A DNA stretch of 64,000 nt from an uncultured Gammaproteobacteria bacterium (lineage in GTDB: Bacteria; Pseudomonadota; Gammaproteobacteria; Pseudomonadales; Pseudohongiellaceae): contig CAJXVC010000007.1 in the NCBI GenBank assembly GCA_913060975.1, positions 169,435 to 233,434 on the forward strand. Reading direction: 5' to 3'. This document shows positions 10,512-19,339 of this stretch, piece by piece (position 1 is the first letter of the stretch; every line of letters begins with the position of its first letter). Below the pieces are notes generated by a model. It searched no databases and had not been told where the DNA came from. It saw only the letters and a list, made by a program, of their open reading frames with translations. The position numbers and the translations under genes are program-made.

Positions 10512-11597
10512 CTATTCGTTTGCGAGTGGTAGTACTACAGAAAAACGTGTTTCCCCGGGTTTACTGTCACATTCGATCATGCCGTTGTGTTGGTTAATAA
10601 TGCCGTGTGTAATCGGCAAACCCAGACCTGTGCCATCAGGCCGGCCACTGATCATGGGATAAAAAATTGTGTCCATCAGCTCCGGCGGGATGCCAGGGCC
10701 GTTGTCAATTACTTCTATACTGGTTGCCAGTCTATAGAACTGGGTGCCAATAGTTGTGTTTCTCAATATCCGCGTCCGTAAATAAATGCGGCCGTTACGG
10801 CGCCGATCTGAATCGATGTCGGCATTCGCCAGTGACTGCATGGCGTTCCGGACAATGTTCAACATTGCCTGTATTAATTGTTCCCGATCAGCCTGTATGT
10901 CAGGAATGCTCGGGTCATAATCCTTGTGAATCTGGATTCCGGAGTCAGTGGCCTCGGCCTGGACCAGACTGCGCACTCGCTCCAGCACTTCGTGAATATT
11001 GGCAGCGCGAATATCCAGTGGCTTGCGTGAACCCATCATGCGATCGACCAGATTGTGCAGCCGGTCGGCTTCCTCGATGATGACGTTGGTATAGTCAGCG
11101 AGGTCATCATTGTTAATCTCGCGAGCCAGAAGTTGAGCTGCACCACGGATACCGCCTAGCGGATTTTTGATTTCATGCGCCAGTCCGCGTACCAGTTCAC
11201 GGGTTGTTTCTCTGGCCTGATGCAGACTCTCTTCGCGGCTGATGCGATGGGAGTGCTCCAGCGAAGTAATCTCGAACAGCGCCTGCGTTTCTCCGTTCTC
11301 CTCGAAAGGATTAATGGTGTAATCCACAAACAGCGATTTGCCATGAATGAGCTGTAGTTCAGCTTTCCGCTTCGTAAAGCTGCTGCTATTCCGCAGCGCA
11401 TTCTGCATTTCACTGATGTCTTCTTCCGCGTTGATCAATAACTCACCGATAAACAACCGGTTTGCCTTGCGATCACTAATATCCAATAACGATTCGGCTG
11501 CCATGTTGATATATAGCAGGCGCAGCTCGCTATCCAACAAGAGAACCCCGGTTTTCAGGTTGTCCAATAACCTTTTATGCACGTTATCCAGGGTCAC
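10512..11597 (-). CDS. ntrB: Nitrogen regulation sensor kinase NtrB (GlnL)
   Basis: Soluble histidine kinase/phosphatase that controls NtrC under PII signalling. Length (361 aa) fits the family. An N-terminal PAS domain (about 8-115) is followed by the H-box GLAHEIKNPLGG with phospho-His H141, an N-box (NIVRNAMQS, about 245) and the G boxes DNGPGIP and GTGLGLPIT. There is no membrane segment, as expected for NtrB. The start used is a GTG at 11597 with only a weak ribosome site; a second GTG lies five codons in. Transcription is probably from the sigma-54-type promoter at 11685-11700, with a possible contribution from readthrough of the glnA terminator. Confidence 0.94.
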   Translation of the reverse strand: MTLDNVHKRLLDNLKTGVLLLDSELRLLYINMAAESLLDISDRKANRLFIGELLINAEEDISEMQNALRNSSSFTKRKAELQLIHGKSLFVDYTINPFEENGETQALFEITSLEHSHRISREESLHQARETTRELVRGLAHEIKNPLGGIRGAAQLLAREINNDDLADYTNVIIEEADRLHNLVDRMMGSRKPLDIRAANIHEVLERVRSLVQAEATDSGIQIHKDYDPSIPDIQADREQLIQAMLNIVRNAMQSLANADIDSDRRRNGRIYLRTRILRNTTIGTQFYRLATSIEVIDNGPGIPPELMDTIFYPMISGRPDGTGLGLPITHGIINQHNGMIECDSKPGETRFSVVLPLANE

Positions 11598-11684
11598 ACT
11601 GCTACTCGACTTAATTCCACAAATTTGTCATTGCCGTGGTGCAGGGAAAGCACCGACATGAACCAGACAAATACGTTGTTGCTA

Positions 11685-11700
11685 TGCAATAACCAAACCA
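11685..11700 (-). promoter_or_regulatory. Candidate sigma-54 (-24/-12) promoter of ntrBC
   Basis: The minus strand reads TGGTTTGGTTATTGCA. The GG and GC dinucleotides are 12 nt apart start to start, which is the invariant sigma-54 spacing, and the -12 element TTGCA is perfect. The -24 element keeps TGG but not the following CAC. It lies about 88 nt before the ntrB start and about 100 nt downstream of an NtrC dyad, the normal enhancer distance. Confidence 0.6.
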
Positions 11701-11793
11701 AGTCAACAAGGTGCATTTTCTGGCGCAAAAGCCACTTTTTGGAGAGCAAAATGGCGCTGCTATCGGATACGGTGGTCCGACCTGAAGCAGAAT

Positions 11794-11808
11794 GCACCAA
11801 AATGGTGC
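11794..11808. promoter_or_regulatory. NtrC-binding dyad upstream of ntrBC
   Basis: A perfect inverted repeat, GCACCA-AAA-TGGTGC, agrees with the NtrC site consensus (TGCAC, A/T-rich centre, GGTGCA). Its centre is about 100 nt upstream of the -24 element of the candidate ntrB sigma-54 promoter. The same half-sites recur in the glnA control region. Confidence 0.7.
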
Positions 11809-11895
11809 TATTCACAAGCGGGTGGATTGTGAAGTGTGCCGGGATCGTCAAACAGATTTCAGTTGTTGCGGCGTACCCGGGCAGTAATCAGGCAT

Positions 11896-11923
11896 AAAAA
11901 AACCCGGGCAAGCCCGGGTTTTT
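11896..11923 (-). terminator. Intrinsic terminator of glnA
   Basis: An A-run, then AACCCGGGC-AA-GCCCGGGTT, then a T-run. The GC-rich stem flanked by A and T tracts would act in both directions; here it serves glnA, which ends 40 nt upstream on the minus strand. Confidence 0.85.
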
Positions 11924-11962
11924 GCTACTTCTAAAATTGTCAGAAGCCAGAAGAGGCGCGAT

Positions 11963-12979
11963 TTAGCTGGCCATACCTTCATTGGTGCTCTTGATAATCG
12001 CTGCCGCCACTTTGTAGGGGTCGGCATTAGAGGCAGTACGACGGTCTTCCAGGCGGCCTTTCCAGCCATCCTGTACGGTGCCAATCGGAATACGGATTGA
12101 GGCACCACGGTCAGAGACCCCGTAGCTGTATTCATCGATAGATTGAGTTTCATGCAGACCGGTAAGACGTTGGTCGTTGTTCGCACCGTAAACGCTGATG
12201 TGGCGCTCGATGTTTTTACCAAAGGCTTCGCAAATCTTGGTGAAGATCGCTTCGTCGCCATCGTCACGCATGGCGCTATTGGAGAAGTTGGCGTGCATGC
12301 CGGAACCGTTCCAGTCCAGATCTTTACCCAGCGGCTTGGGTTCCCAATTGATGGCCAGGCCATAACGTTCACCAGTGCGCTCAAGCAAGTAGCGAGCTAC
12401 CCAGGTCTCGTCACCAGCGCGCTGTGCGCCTTTGGCGAATACCTGGAATTCCCACTGACCAGCGGCCACTTCGGCATTAATACCTTCCACGTTGATACCG
12501 GCTTCCAGACACAGGTCCAGATGCTCTTCAATGACGTCACGGCCGTGAGCGTTCTTGGCGCCAACGGAGCAGTAGTACGGGCCTTGCGGGCTAGGGTAGC
12601 CGCCTTTCGGGAAGCCTGGTGGCATACCAGTCTTGACGTCCCACAGGAAGTATTCTTGTTCGAAACCGAACCAGAAGTCGTCATCGTCATCATCGATTGT
12701 CGCGCGGCCGTTGGATTCATGTGGCGAGCCGTCAGCATTCAAAACTTCAGTCATGACCAGGTAGCCATTGGCGCGGTCGGGGTCCGGAAAGATAGCCACA
12801 GGCTTGAGCAGACAGTCAGAATGATCGCCGGTTGCCTGTTCAGTTGAACTACCATCGAATGACCACATTGGACACTCTTCAAGTGTGCCGCCGAAGTTGT
12901 CCCGTATCATTGTCTTACTGCGTAAGCTCTGTGTAGGCTGATATCCATCCAGCCAGATGTATTCCAGTTTTGCTTTCAT
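11963..12979 (-). CDS. Glutamine synthetase, type II (GSII, GlnII-like)
   Basis: ATP-dependent amidation of glutamate to glutamine. At 338 aa it is far shorter than the usual bacterial GSI (about 470 aa). The motifs are GSII ones: WSFDGSSTEQATGDHSD, FGFEQEYFLWD, PQGPYYCSVGA, NAEVAAGQWEFQV, RLTGLHETQSI and ASIRIP. GSII lacks the adenylylation tyrosine region of proteobacterial GSI, so control by GlnE is not expected (family knowledge). Its place, upstream of ntrBC and divergent from thiI-typA, is where glnA (GSI) sits in Pseudomonas and enterics, so GSII appears to occupy the glnA slot. An AGGAG lies 11 nt before the ATG. A sigma-54 promoter and NtrC dyads stand upstream. Whether a GSI gene exists elsewhere in the genome is unknown. 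Confidence 0.93.
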   Translation of the reverse strand: MKAKLEYIWLDGYQPTQSLRSKTMIRDNFGGTLEECPMWSFDGSSTEQATGDHSDCLLKPVAIFPDPDRANGYLVMTEVLNADGSPHESNGRATIDDDDDDFWFGFEQEYFLWDVKTGMPPGFPKGGYPSPQGPYYCSVGAKNAHGRDVIEEHLDLCLEAGINVEGINAEVAAGQWEFQVFAKGAQRAGDETWVARYLLERTGERYGLAINWEPKPLGKDLDWNGSGMHANFSNSAMRDDGDEAIFTKICEAFGKNIERHISVYGANNDQRLTGLHETQSIDEYSYGVSDRGASIRIPIGTVQDGWKGRLEDRRTASNADPYKVAAAIIKSTNEGMAS

Positions 12980-13191
12980 TTTCTATCTTTCTCCTAATCG
13001 AATTCGACTATGTGAGTTCTCGTGTCTTGCACTCGTCGCTCCTGTGAAGGGCGGCCAATGACCACAAGAGTCGGCTCTGCCGGGTACGAAATGTAGCACG
13101 TCCCGAAGTCCAATTTCCTGCCGAGATTGCAAGCAACACCACTGATCAGACAAACATCGTTCGTTTGACTTGCCTTGTGAGCAAGGTAAAG

Positions 13192-13207
13192 AGCAAAATG
13201 TATGCCA
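13192..13207 (-). promoter_or_regulatory. Sigma-54 promoter of the GSII gene
   Basis: The minus strand reads TGGCATACATTTTGCT, a near-consensus -24 (TGGCA) and -12 (TTTGCT) pair with GG and GC 12 nt apart. It leaves a leader of about 200 nt before the GSII ATG. NtrC-type dyads lie 62 and 91 nt further upstream. Confidence 0.8.
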
Positions 13208-13268
13208 CTCACTGGAGCGCTGCAAAGCCCGTTTTATCGGGGCCTCGGTTAAACTCAGATGCATTTAC

Positions 13269-13314
13269 GCACCACTATGGTGCTCCCTATTTTAAGATGC
13301 ACTACAATCGCGCA
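13269..13314. promoter_or_regulatory. Tandem NtrC-binding sites upstream of the GSII gene
   Basis: The first site, 13269-13283, is the perfect dyad GCACCA-CTA-TGGTGC. The second, 13298-13314, TGCACTACAATCGCGCA, is a weaker match to the NtrC consensus. Their centres are about 29 nt apart, near three helical turns, as for cooperative NtrC pairs at other glnA enhancers. They also lie within the region upstream of the divergent thiI. Confidence 0.7.
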
Positions 13315-13417
13315 TAAATGGGCCGTTAACTCTGCCTGATGCACCAAGGCATGTCACGTTTTCCAGCGCTAATCAGGAAATAATTGTTCATCAATCGGTC
13401 TGACACCTTGGAACCCC

Positions 13418-14914
13418 ATGCTGTATCTGCTCAAGCTATTCCCCGAAATCACCATCAAGAGCCGCCCGGTTCGACGCCAGCAAACCCGACAATTGCGCAA
13501 GAATATTCGTGCGGTGCTCGCCGAATTCGATACCGCCGCCCAAGTCAGTGGTGACTGGGACAGTATTGAAGTAGAAACAGCTGTTTCCGAGCCTGATACG
13601 TTGGCGCGAATTCGTGAGCGCTTGTGTAATACTCCCGGTATTAGCATGGTTTCGGAGGTTGGTAAGTACCAACTACCAGATCTGGATGGCATCCTGACAT
13701 TGGCATTGGAGAGCTATGCCGAGCGGCTTGCAGGCAAGACGTTCGCCGTGCGCTGCAAGCGGCTTGGCAAGCATGCGTTTTCGTCGGTAGATGTCGAGCG
13801 TTTTGTCGGCGGCGGATTGAATGGGCAAACTGACGCCAGCGGTGTGAATCTGACCAATCCCGAGGTGACAGTGCTGCTCGAGGTGCGCCATGACGTCCTC
13901 TATGTCGTGCGTAAGCAGTCTAGAGGCCTGGGCGGCTTTCCATTGGGCTGCCAGGAGTCGGTGCTATCACTCATCTCTGGCGGATTTGACTCGTCTGTAT
14001 CGAGCTATCACTGCATCCGTCGTGGTTTGCAGACGCACTATTGCTTCTTCAATCTCGGCGGGCGCGCTCATGAGCTGGCAGTCAAAGAGGTGGCGCTCTA
14101 TCTCTGGATGAAATATCACACATCCCACCGGGTGAAATTTATCAGCGTGCCTTTTGAAGGTGTCGTCAGTGAGATCCTCGAGCGCGTGGATAACGCCCAG
14201 ATGGGGGTGATTCTCAAGCGCATGATGCTAAGAGCAGCAGAACGTGTTGCAGCAGAGCTTGATATCAAAGCTTTGGTCACTGGAGAATCAGTCGCTCAGG
14301 TTTCCAGTCAAACACTGATTAATCTGTCGGTTATCGACACGGCAACCGATACCTTGGTGCTCAGACCTCTGGCGACCAGCGACAAGCAGGAAATCATCGA
14401 CACTGCGCGCCACATTGGCACCGAGGAGTTCTCCAAACACATCCCCGAATATTGCGCAGTTATTTCGCGGAACCCGACCACACGAGCCCGCCCTGAGCGC
14501 ATCGCCCGGGAAGAAGCGCGTATCGACATGGGTGTGCTGGATTCCGCTGTCGCTGCTGCCAATTATCAATTGATCACGGAAGTTATGGATGACTTTGGCG
14601 AGCAGCCTCACGAAGTCAATATCGTCAATAGCATCGATTCTGCCGATACGGTGGTCGATATCCGGCACCCCAATGAGGTGGAACTCAGTCCATTCAAAGG
14701 GGCTGCGGATGCCGCCAATGAGTTTCTTAACATTCCGTTCTACGAGCTCAGGGCGTCACTGGGCGAGCTGGCGGGGAAACCCCGAATCCTGTTGTATTGC
14801 GAGCGCGGCATGATGAGCCGGTTGCATGCGGCCAATCTGCAGGATGAAGGCTTTGCCAATATTGCCGTATTGGACTTGCGTGACACGCAATCTGCTAAAA
14901 AACAGGTCGGTTAA
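13418..14914 (+). CDS. thiI: tRNA 4-thiouridine synthase ThiI (with rhodanese domain)
   Basis: Makes 4-thiouridine at position 8 of tRNA and passes sulfur to thiamine thiazole synthesis. The 498-aa protein opens with LKLFPEITIKS, as in E. coli, followed by the ferredoxin-like and THUMP domains, then the PP-loop ATP pyrophosphatase segment LISGGFDSSVSSY. Cys346 in EYCAVISRNPT corresponds to the catalytic-pair cysteine, and the C-terminal rhodanese domain carries Cys461 in LLYCERGMMSR. So this is the long, rhodanese-fused form. It is divergent from the GSII gene and co-oriented with typA, as in Pseudomonas. Confidence 0.96.
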   Translation: MLYLLKLFPEITIKSRPVRRQQTRQLRKNIRAVLAEFDTAAQVSGDWDSIEVETAVSEPDTLARIRERLCNTPGISMVSEVGKYQLPDLDGILTLALESYAERLAGKTFAVRCKRLGKHAFSSVDVERFVGGGLNGQTDASGVNLTNPEVTVLLEVRHDVLYVVRKQSRGLGGFPLGCQESVLSLISGGFDSSVSSYHCIRRGLQTHYCFFNLGGRAHELAVKEVALYLWMKYHTSHRVKFISVPFEGVVSEILERVDNAQMGVILKRMMLRAAERVAAELDIKALVTGESVAQVSSQTLINLSVIDTATDTLVLRPLATSDKQEIIDTARHIGTEEFSKHIPEYCAVISRNPTTRARPERIAREEARIDMGVLDSAVAAANYQLITEVMDDFGEQPHEVNIVNSIDSADTVVDIRHPNEVELSPFKGAADAANEFLNIPFYELRASLGELAGKPRILLYCERGMMSRLHAANLQDEGFANIAVLDLRDTQSAKKQVG

Positions 14915-15061
14915 GCAGCTATTTGCCGAATATCGCTTAGTGGACAGGGCGGCAGTCGTGTATACTCGCCGCTTTTTCGCAGCCCACCTTGACCGCCAAG
15001 CCGTATTGCTTCGGCGTCCCCCTCAAAGTGGCCACAACTAGTCAATTGGCAGCCAAATAAA

Positions 15062-16888
15062 GTGATAGAAAATATTCGCAATATCGCCATCATCGCGCAC
15101 GTCGATCATGGTAAGACCACTCTGGTAGACAAACTCCTGCAACAATCCGGCACGCTGGAATCCCGCGGCAAGCAAGTCGAGCGGGTAATGGATTCCAATG
15201 ACCAGGAGCGTGAGCGCGGTATCACTATTCTTGCCAAGAACACGGCTATCAACTGGAAGGACTACCATATCAACATCGTTGATACTCCCGGACACGCCGA
15301 CTTTGGTGGAGAGGTGGAGCGGGTGTTGTCGATGGTAGACAGTGTGCTATTGCTGGTTGATGCCGTAGACGGTCCGATGCCGCAAACCCGATTCGTGACA
15401 CAAAAGGCGTTTGCCCGTGGTCTGAATCCGATTGTCGTTGTGAACAAGGTTGACCGGGAAGGGGCGCGGCCACATTGGGTAATCAATGAAGTTTTTGACC
15501 TGTTCGACAAGCTAGGCGCGACAGATGAGCAGCTGGATTTTCCGATTATTTATGCGTCGGCGATTCAGGGGATAGCTGGCCTGGAAGTGGACAGTATGGC
15601 AGAAGACATGCAGCCGCTTTTTGAAACAGTGATCGAAAAAGTTCCAGCGCCGCCAGTGATTGTTGATGGGCCATTCCAGATGCAGATCTCTGCGTTGGAC
15701 TACAACAGCTACGTTGGTGTAATCGGCATTGGCCGTATCACTCGCGGCAAGGCCAAAAACAATTTACCGGTAATTATTGTCGATCGTGATGGCAAGCAAC
15801 GCAAGGGCAAGATTTTGCAGGTCAAGAGTCATCTTGGCCTCGAGCGTATTGATGTTGATGAGGCCCAGGCTGGCGAAATCGTCTGTATCAGCGGCATCGA
15901 AGGGTTGAAGATTTCCGACACGCTGTGCGATCCATCTACTGTGGAAGCTATGCCAGCGCTGACTGTCGATGAACCAACCATCAGCATGACATTCCAGGTC
16001 AACGATTCACCGTTCGCAGGACGCGAAGGCAAGTACATTACCACGCGCCATATCAAGGAACGCCTTGATCGCGAGTTGCTCTATAACGTGGCGCTGCGTG
16101 TGGAGCAGGGTGAAACACCCGACAAATACAAAGTATCCGGCCGTGGCGAACTGCACTTGTCGGTACTTATCGAGAGCATGCGTCGTGAAGGATTTGAGCT
16201 GGCTGTGTCGCGCCCGGAAGTCATCGTGCACGAAGAAGATGGCGAGCTGAAAGAGCCTTACGAGACGCTTGTTGTCGATTGTGACGATCAGCATCAGGGC
16301 GCAGTCATTGAAGAGCTCGGTTTGCGCCGTGCTGACATGCGCGATTTGCTGCCCGACGGAAAAGGCCGGGTGCGCATGCAGTTCATTATCCCAACGCGAG
16401 GCTTGATCGGCTTCCGCTCATTGTTTCTGAGTCTGACTTCTGGCTCTGGCTTGATGACGCACGTTTTCGATCATTACGGCACTTACAAGGAAACCGATCT
16501 GGCGGGCCGGAATAATGGCGTGCTTGTCTCAATGGTTAACGGCAAGTCGCTCGGTTATGCACTTTTCAATCTGCAGGATCGGGGCCGTTTGTTTATCGGG
16601 CCTAATACTGACGTTTATGAAGGTATGGTGATTGGTTTGCACAGCCGTGATAACGATCTGGTTGTGAATCCGACTAAAGCCAAGCAGCTGACCAACGTCC
16701 GCGCCTCGGGCACTGATGAAAATATTCTGTTAACACCGGCTGTTGTGCATACTCTTGAGCAAGCGATGGAATTTATTGCTGATGATGAATTGGTTGAGGT
16801 GACCCCTTTACATATTCGCATCCGCAAGCGCTATCTGAGCGAGAATGAGCGTAAGCGTATGAGCCGCGGTACGACTGTTCGCGGTTAA
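15062..16888 (+). CDS. typA: Ribosome-associated GTPase TypA/BipA
   Basis: Translational GTPase of the EF-G/LepA superfamily, involved in 50S assembly and stress adaptation. The 608-aa length equals the E. coli protein. It has G1 [10 protein letters not shown] near residue 15, switch region RERGITI, G3 [15 protein letters not shown]4 NKVD, then domain II, the EF-G-like domain V and the TypA-specific C-terminal domain. Translation starts at a GTG ([17 protein letters not shown]), giving the conserved N-terminus without extension. It follows thiI after 147 nt; a TATACT at 14961 may be a -10 element but its -35 partner is poor. Confidence 0.96.
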   Translation: MIENIRNIAIIAHVDHGKTTLVDKLLQQSGTLESRGKQVERVMDSNDQERERGITILAKNTAINWKDYHINIVDTPGHADFGGEVERVLSMVDSVLLLVDAVDGPMPQTRFVTQKAFARGLNPIVVVNKVDREGARPHWVINEVFDLFDKLGATDEQLDFPIIYASAIQGIAGLEVDSMAEDMQPLFETVIEKVPAPPVIVDGPFQMQISALDYNSYVGVIGIGRITRGKAKNNLPVIIVDRDGKQRKGKILQVKSHLGLERIDVDEAQAGEIVCISGIEGLKISDTLCDPSTVEAMPALTVDEPTISMTFQVNDSPFAGREGKYITTRHIKERLDRELLYNVALRVEQGETPDKYKVSGRGELHLSVLIESMRREGFELAVSRPEVIVHEEDGELKEPYETLVVDCDDQHQGAVIEELGLRRADMRDLLPDGKGRVRMQFIIPTRGLIGFRSLFLSLTSGSGLMTHVFDHYGTYKETDLAGRNNGVLVSMVNGKSLGYALFNLQDRGRLFIGPNTDVYEGMVIGLHSRDNDLVVNPTKAKQLTNVRASGTDENILLTPAVVHTLEQAMEFIADDELVEVTPLHIRIRKRYLSENERKRMSRGTTVRG

Positions 16889-17139
16889 TTCTGACTGCGC
16901 GGAGCCTGCTTTGCTCCGTGCTGCATTCATATAGCCACGGCTATTGTAGTGGTGAGTGCTACGCCAACATGCAGATCGCAAGGGCATGACAGGGCAGAAT
17001 ATCGGCCTTGCAAATGCGCCACTGGCGCATCGGGTCGGCAATAGCCTAAGATAGTCGTGAATCAGCGTTTGCAGCTGTTCTGGCGCACCTGAATCCACGC
17101 CGGAACAGGTGCGCCAATACAACCAAGTCGGACTCAGCC
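16889..17139. other. Palindrome-rich spacer between typA and pip
   Basis: Four inverted repeats in 251 nt: CGGAGC/GCTCCG (16900-16918), ATAGCC-AC-GGCTAT (16931-16944), TGCGCCA-C-TGGCGCA (17015-17029), and an 11-bp perfect stem TGGCGCACCTG/CAGGTGCGCCA with a 14-nt loop (17081-17116) ending 23 nt before the pip start. The heptamer TGGCGCA occurs twice in each orientation. No ORF is evident. Confidence 0.7.
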
Positions 17140-18096
17140 ATGTATGTACTCTTCCCCGAGATTAAACCGTACAAACGCCATCAGCTAAAGGTATCCGAGC
17201 GGCACGAGCTGTATGTCGACGAGGCGGGCAATCCCAATGGCATCTCCGTTCTGTTCATCCACGGCGGCCCTGGCGCAGCATGCGATGCCAGCTCCCGCCG
17301 ATTCTACGATCCCAGCACTTATCACATCGTCACCTACGACCAGCGTGGTTGTGGGCGTTCCACACCGCACTGTGAACTGGAGGGTAATGACACATTGGCA
17401 TTGATAGAAGATATCGAAGCCATTCGCCAGCACCTGGGCGTCGAGCAGTGGGTATTGTTTGGTGGTTCCTGGGGTTCAACGCTCAGTCTGCTTTATGCGC
17501 AAGCCTATCCGCAGCATGTTCGCGCTATGGTGTTGAGAGGTGTTTTCCTGTGCCGACAGGCGGAACTGGATTGGCTCTACAGAGACGGCGCCAATCGGGT
17601 GTTCCCTGACCACTGGGTCGAATTTGTACGCAGCATTCCTGAAGTAGAGCGTGATGATCTGATAAAAGCCTACCACGACCGTTTGCTGGGAGATGATGAG
17701 TTGGCTCGAATGTCTGCTGCCAAATCCTGGTCGGCCTGGGAGGGCAACTGTTCCAAGCTCAGGCCCAGCGCGGATGCAATGGCGAAGTTCACCAAACCGC
17801 ATAACGCCCTGGCCTTGTCGCGCATTGAAACCCATTTCTTTTTGAACAATGGCTTTATCGCTGAGAACCAGATTCTGGAGTCCATGGATGCCATCAAGGA
17901 TATTCCAGGCCGGATAATTCATGGTCGTTACGACATGATCTGCCCGCTTACCAATGCTGTGGAGTTACACAATACCTGGCCGGCATCGGAACTGCACATC
18001 GTTCGTGACGCTGGCCATTCTGCATCCGAGCCGGGCAATGTTGATGCCTTGATCCGGGCGACTCACGACTTGGCAAAAATGCTCGATCCCGCGTAG
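17140..18096 (+). CDS. pip: Prolyl aminopeptidase (proline iminopeptidase)
   Basis: Alpha/beta-hydrolase that releases N-terminal proline from peptides. The 318-aa protein shows the S33 family oxyanion motif HGGPGAA, the RGCGRS strand-turn, the nucleophile elbow GGSWGS with Ser110, and the late Asp (GRYDMICP) and His (DAGHSASEP) of the catalytic triad. Proteobacterial Pip is typically 310-325 aa. No signal peptide is seen, so it is cytoplasmic. It is followed after 23 nt by dtd in the same direction. A strong hairpin in the leader (17081-17116) sits close to its start codon. Confidence 0.95.
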   Translation: MYVLFPEIKPYKRHQLKVSERHELYVDEAGNPNGISVLFIHGGPGAACDASSRRFYDPSTYHIVTYDQRGCGRSTPHCELEGNDTLALIEDIEAIRQHLGVEQWVLFGGSWGSTLSLLYAQAYPQHVRAMVLRGVFLCRQAELDWLYRDGANRVFPDHWVEFVRSIPEVERDDLIKAYHDRLLGDDELARMSAAKSWSAWEGNCSKLRPSADAMAKFTKPHNALALSRIETHFFLNNGFIAENQILESMDAIKDIPGRIIHGRYDMICPLTNAVELHNTWPASELHIVRDAGHSASEPGNVDALIRATHDLAKMLDPA

Positions 18097-18119
18097 TAAT
18101 CTGAACGAACCCTTTTTCT

Positions 18120-18557
18120 ATGATCGCATTAATTCAACGAGTCAATTGGGCCAAAGTGGAAGTGGCTGGCGAGACCGTGGGGCAAATCGACAAAGGTTTG
18201 CTGGCACTGGTTGGCCTGGAAAAAGCGGATGACCGGCAGCATGCAGAAAAATTGCTGGAGAAAATTCTCAGCTATCGGTTGTTTTCTGATGCGGCCGGCA
18301 AGATGAATTTGAGTCTGCGTGACGTCGACGGAGGGCTGCTGCTAGTGAGTCAGTTTACCTTGGCTGCAGACACCGGGCGCGGGTTGCGGCCCAGCTTTTC
18401 ATCGGCGTTACCGCCCGCCGAGGCTGAGCTGTTGTGGCGCTCTGTCACTGACATGGCCGCTGAGAAACATGGCAACGTGGAGACAGGGCAATTTGCAGCC
18501 GACATGCAAGTGTCGTTACAAAATGATGGGCCAGTGACTTTCTGGCTACAGGTATAG
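18120..18557 (+). CDS. dtd: D-aminoacyl-tRNA deacylase
   Basis: Hydrolyses D-aminoacyl-tRNAs as a chiral proofreading enzyme. The 145-aa length is typical. Both family signatures are present: SQFTLAAD near residue 80 and the C-terminal [10 protein letters not shown] near 137 (Gly-Pro motif). The start ATG at 18120 gives the conserved [15 protein letters not shown] beginning. It lies 23 nt after pip, so the two are probably co-transcribed, and it converges on tatC with only 5 nt between stop codons. Confidence 0.95.
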   Translation: MIALIQRVNWAKVEVAGETVGQIDKGLLALVGLEKADDRQHAEKLLEKILSYRLFSDAAGKMNLSLRDVDGGLLLVSQFTLAADTGRGLRPSFSSALPPAEAELLWRSVTDMAAEKHGNVETGQFAADMQVSLQNDGPVTFWLQV

Positions 18558-18562
18558 TCTGA

Positions 18563-19339
18563 CTATCCGGGCGGGTTCTCGCTGTCCGTTGCTTCTTCCT
18601 CTTCCTGGCGCTTCTTGACCATACGGCCAGCCAGAATTCCCAGCTCGAATAGCATCCACATTGGTATAGCCAGCAACGACTGCGTGAATGGGTCGGGAGG
18701 AGTTAACAGCATGGCAATCACAAAACAGCCAACGACCACATAGGGGCGCTTGCCTGCCAGGGCGTCAGGCTCTGCCAGTCCTGCCCACACGCATAAAAAG
18801 ACTGCGACGGGAATTTCGAAGGCGATGCCGAAGGCGAAGAAGATAGTCAGCGCAAAGCTGAGAAAGCTGCTGATGTCGGGCGCTACCTGAATCCCCTCTG
18901 GCGCTACTCCCACAAAGAATGAAAACACGATGCCGAAGAGAATGTAGCGCGCGAAGGCAATGCCTGAATAGAACAACACCACGCTGGAAATAAACAAGGG
19001 TATGGCCAGCGCCTTCTCATTTTTGTAAAGGCCAGGGGCGATGAATGACCAGAGCTGATACAGAATATAAGGTGCTGCGGCGAGTATCGCGACATAAAAA
19101 GTCAGCTTAAAGGGCGCGAAGAAAGGCGATGTTGGATCGATAGCAATCATGCTGGTGTTTTCAGGCAGCGCGGCTATCAGGGGCTGGGCAACAAAATTGT
19201 AGATATCGTTGGCGAAATAAAATAACGCCAGAAAGATTACAACAACTGCGATGACGCATTTGAGTATGCGATCCCTGAGCTCGACCAGATGATCGATCAG
19301 TGTCAGTTCTTTCTCGTCATCGGCGGATAGCGTTGTCAT
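18563..19339 (-). CDS. tatC: Twin-arginine translocase subunit TatC
   Basis: Polytopic inner-membrane receptor for twin-arginine signal peptides. The 258-aa protein starts LIDHLVELRDRI, the conserved cytoplasmic N-terminus of TatC, and has six predicted hydrophobic segments with the conserved periplasmic loop FAPFKLTFYVA. The C-terminal tail is charged (KKRQEEEEATDSE). Start and tatB stop overlap as TAATG on the minus strand, so the two are translationally coupled. It ends the tatABC operon. Confidence 0.96.
   Translation of the reverse strand: MTTLSADDEKELTLIDHLVELRDRILKCVIAVVVIFLALFYFANDIYNFVAQPLIAALPENTSMIAIDPTSPFFAPFKLTFYVAILAAAPYILYQLWSFIAPGLYKNEKALAIPLFISSVVLFYSGIAFARYILFGIVFSFFVGVAPEGIQVAPDISSFLSFALTIFFAFGIAFEIPVAVFLCVWAGLAEPDALAGKRPYVVVGCFVIAMLLTPPDPFTQSLLAIPMWMLFELGILAGRMVKKRQEEEEATDSENPPG

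Noticed and set aside
12143..12847. 234-codon open frame opposite the GSII gene
   Set aside because: Antisense shadow of a clearly conserved enzyme; no domain or ribosome site.
13121..13145. TGGTGTTGCTTGCA as an alternative sigma-54 promoter of the GSII gene
   Set aside because: GG and GC are 10 nt apart instead of the required 12; the site at 13192-13207 fits correctly.
14937..14966. TTAGTG/TATACT as a promoter for typA
   Set aside because: The -35 is poor and the better -35 candidate (TGGACA) is only 14 nt from the -10; not strong enough to annotate.
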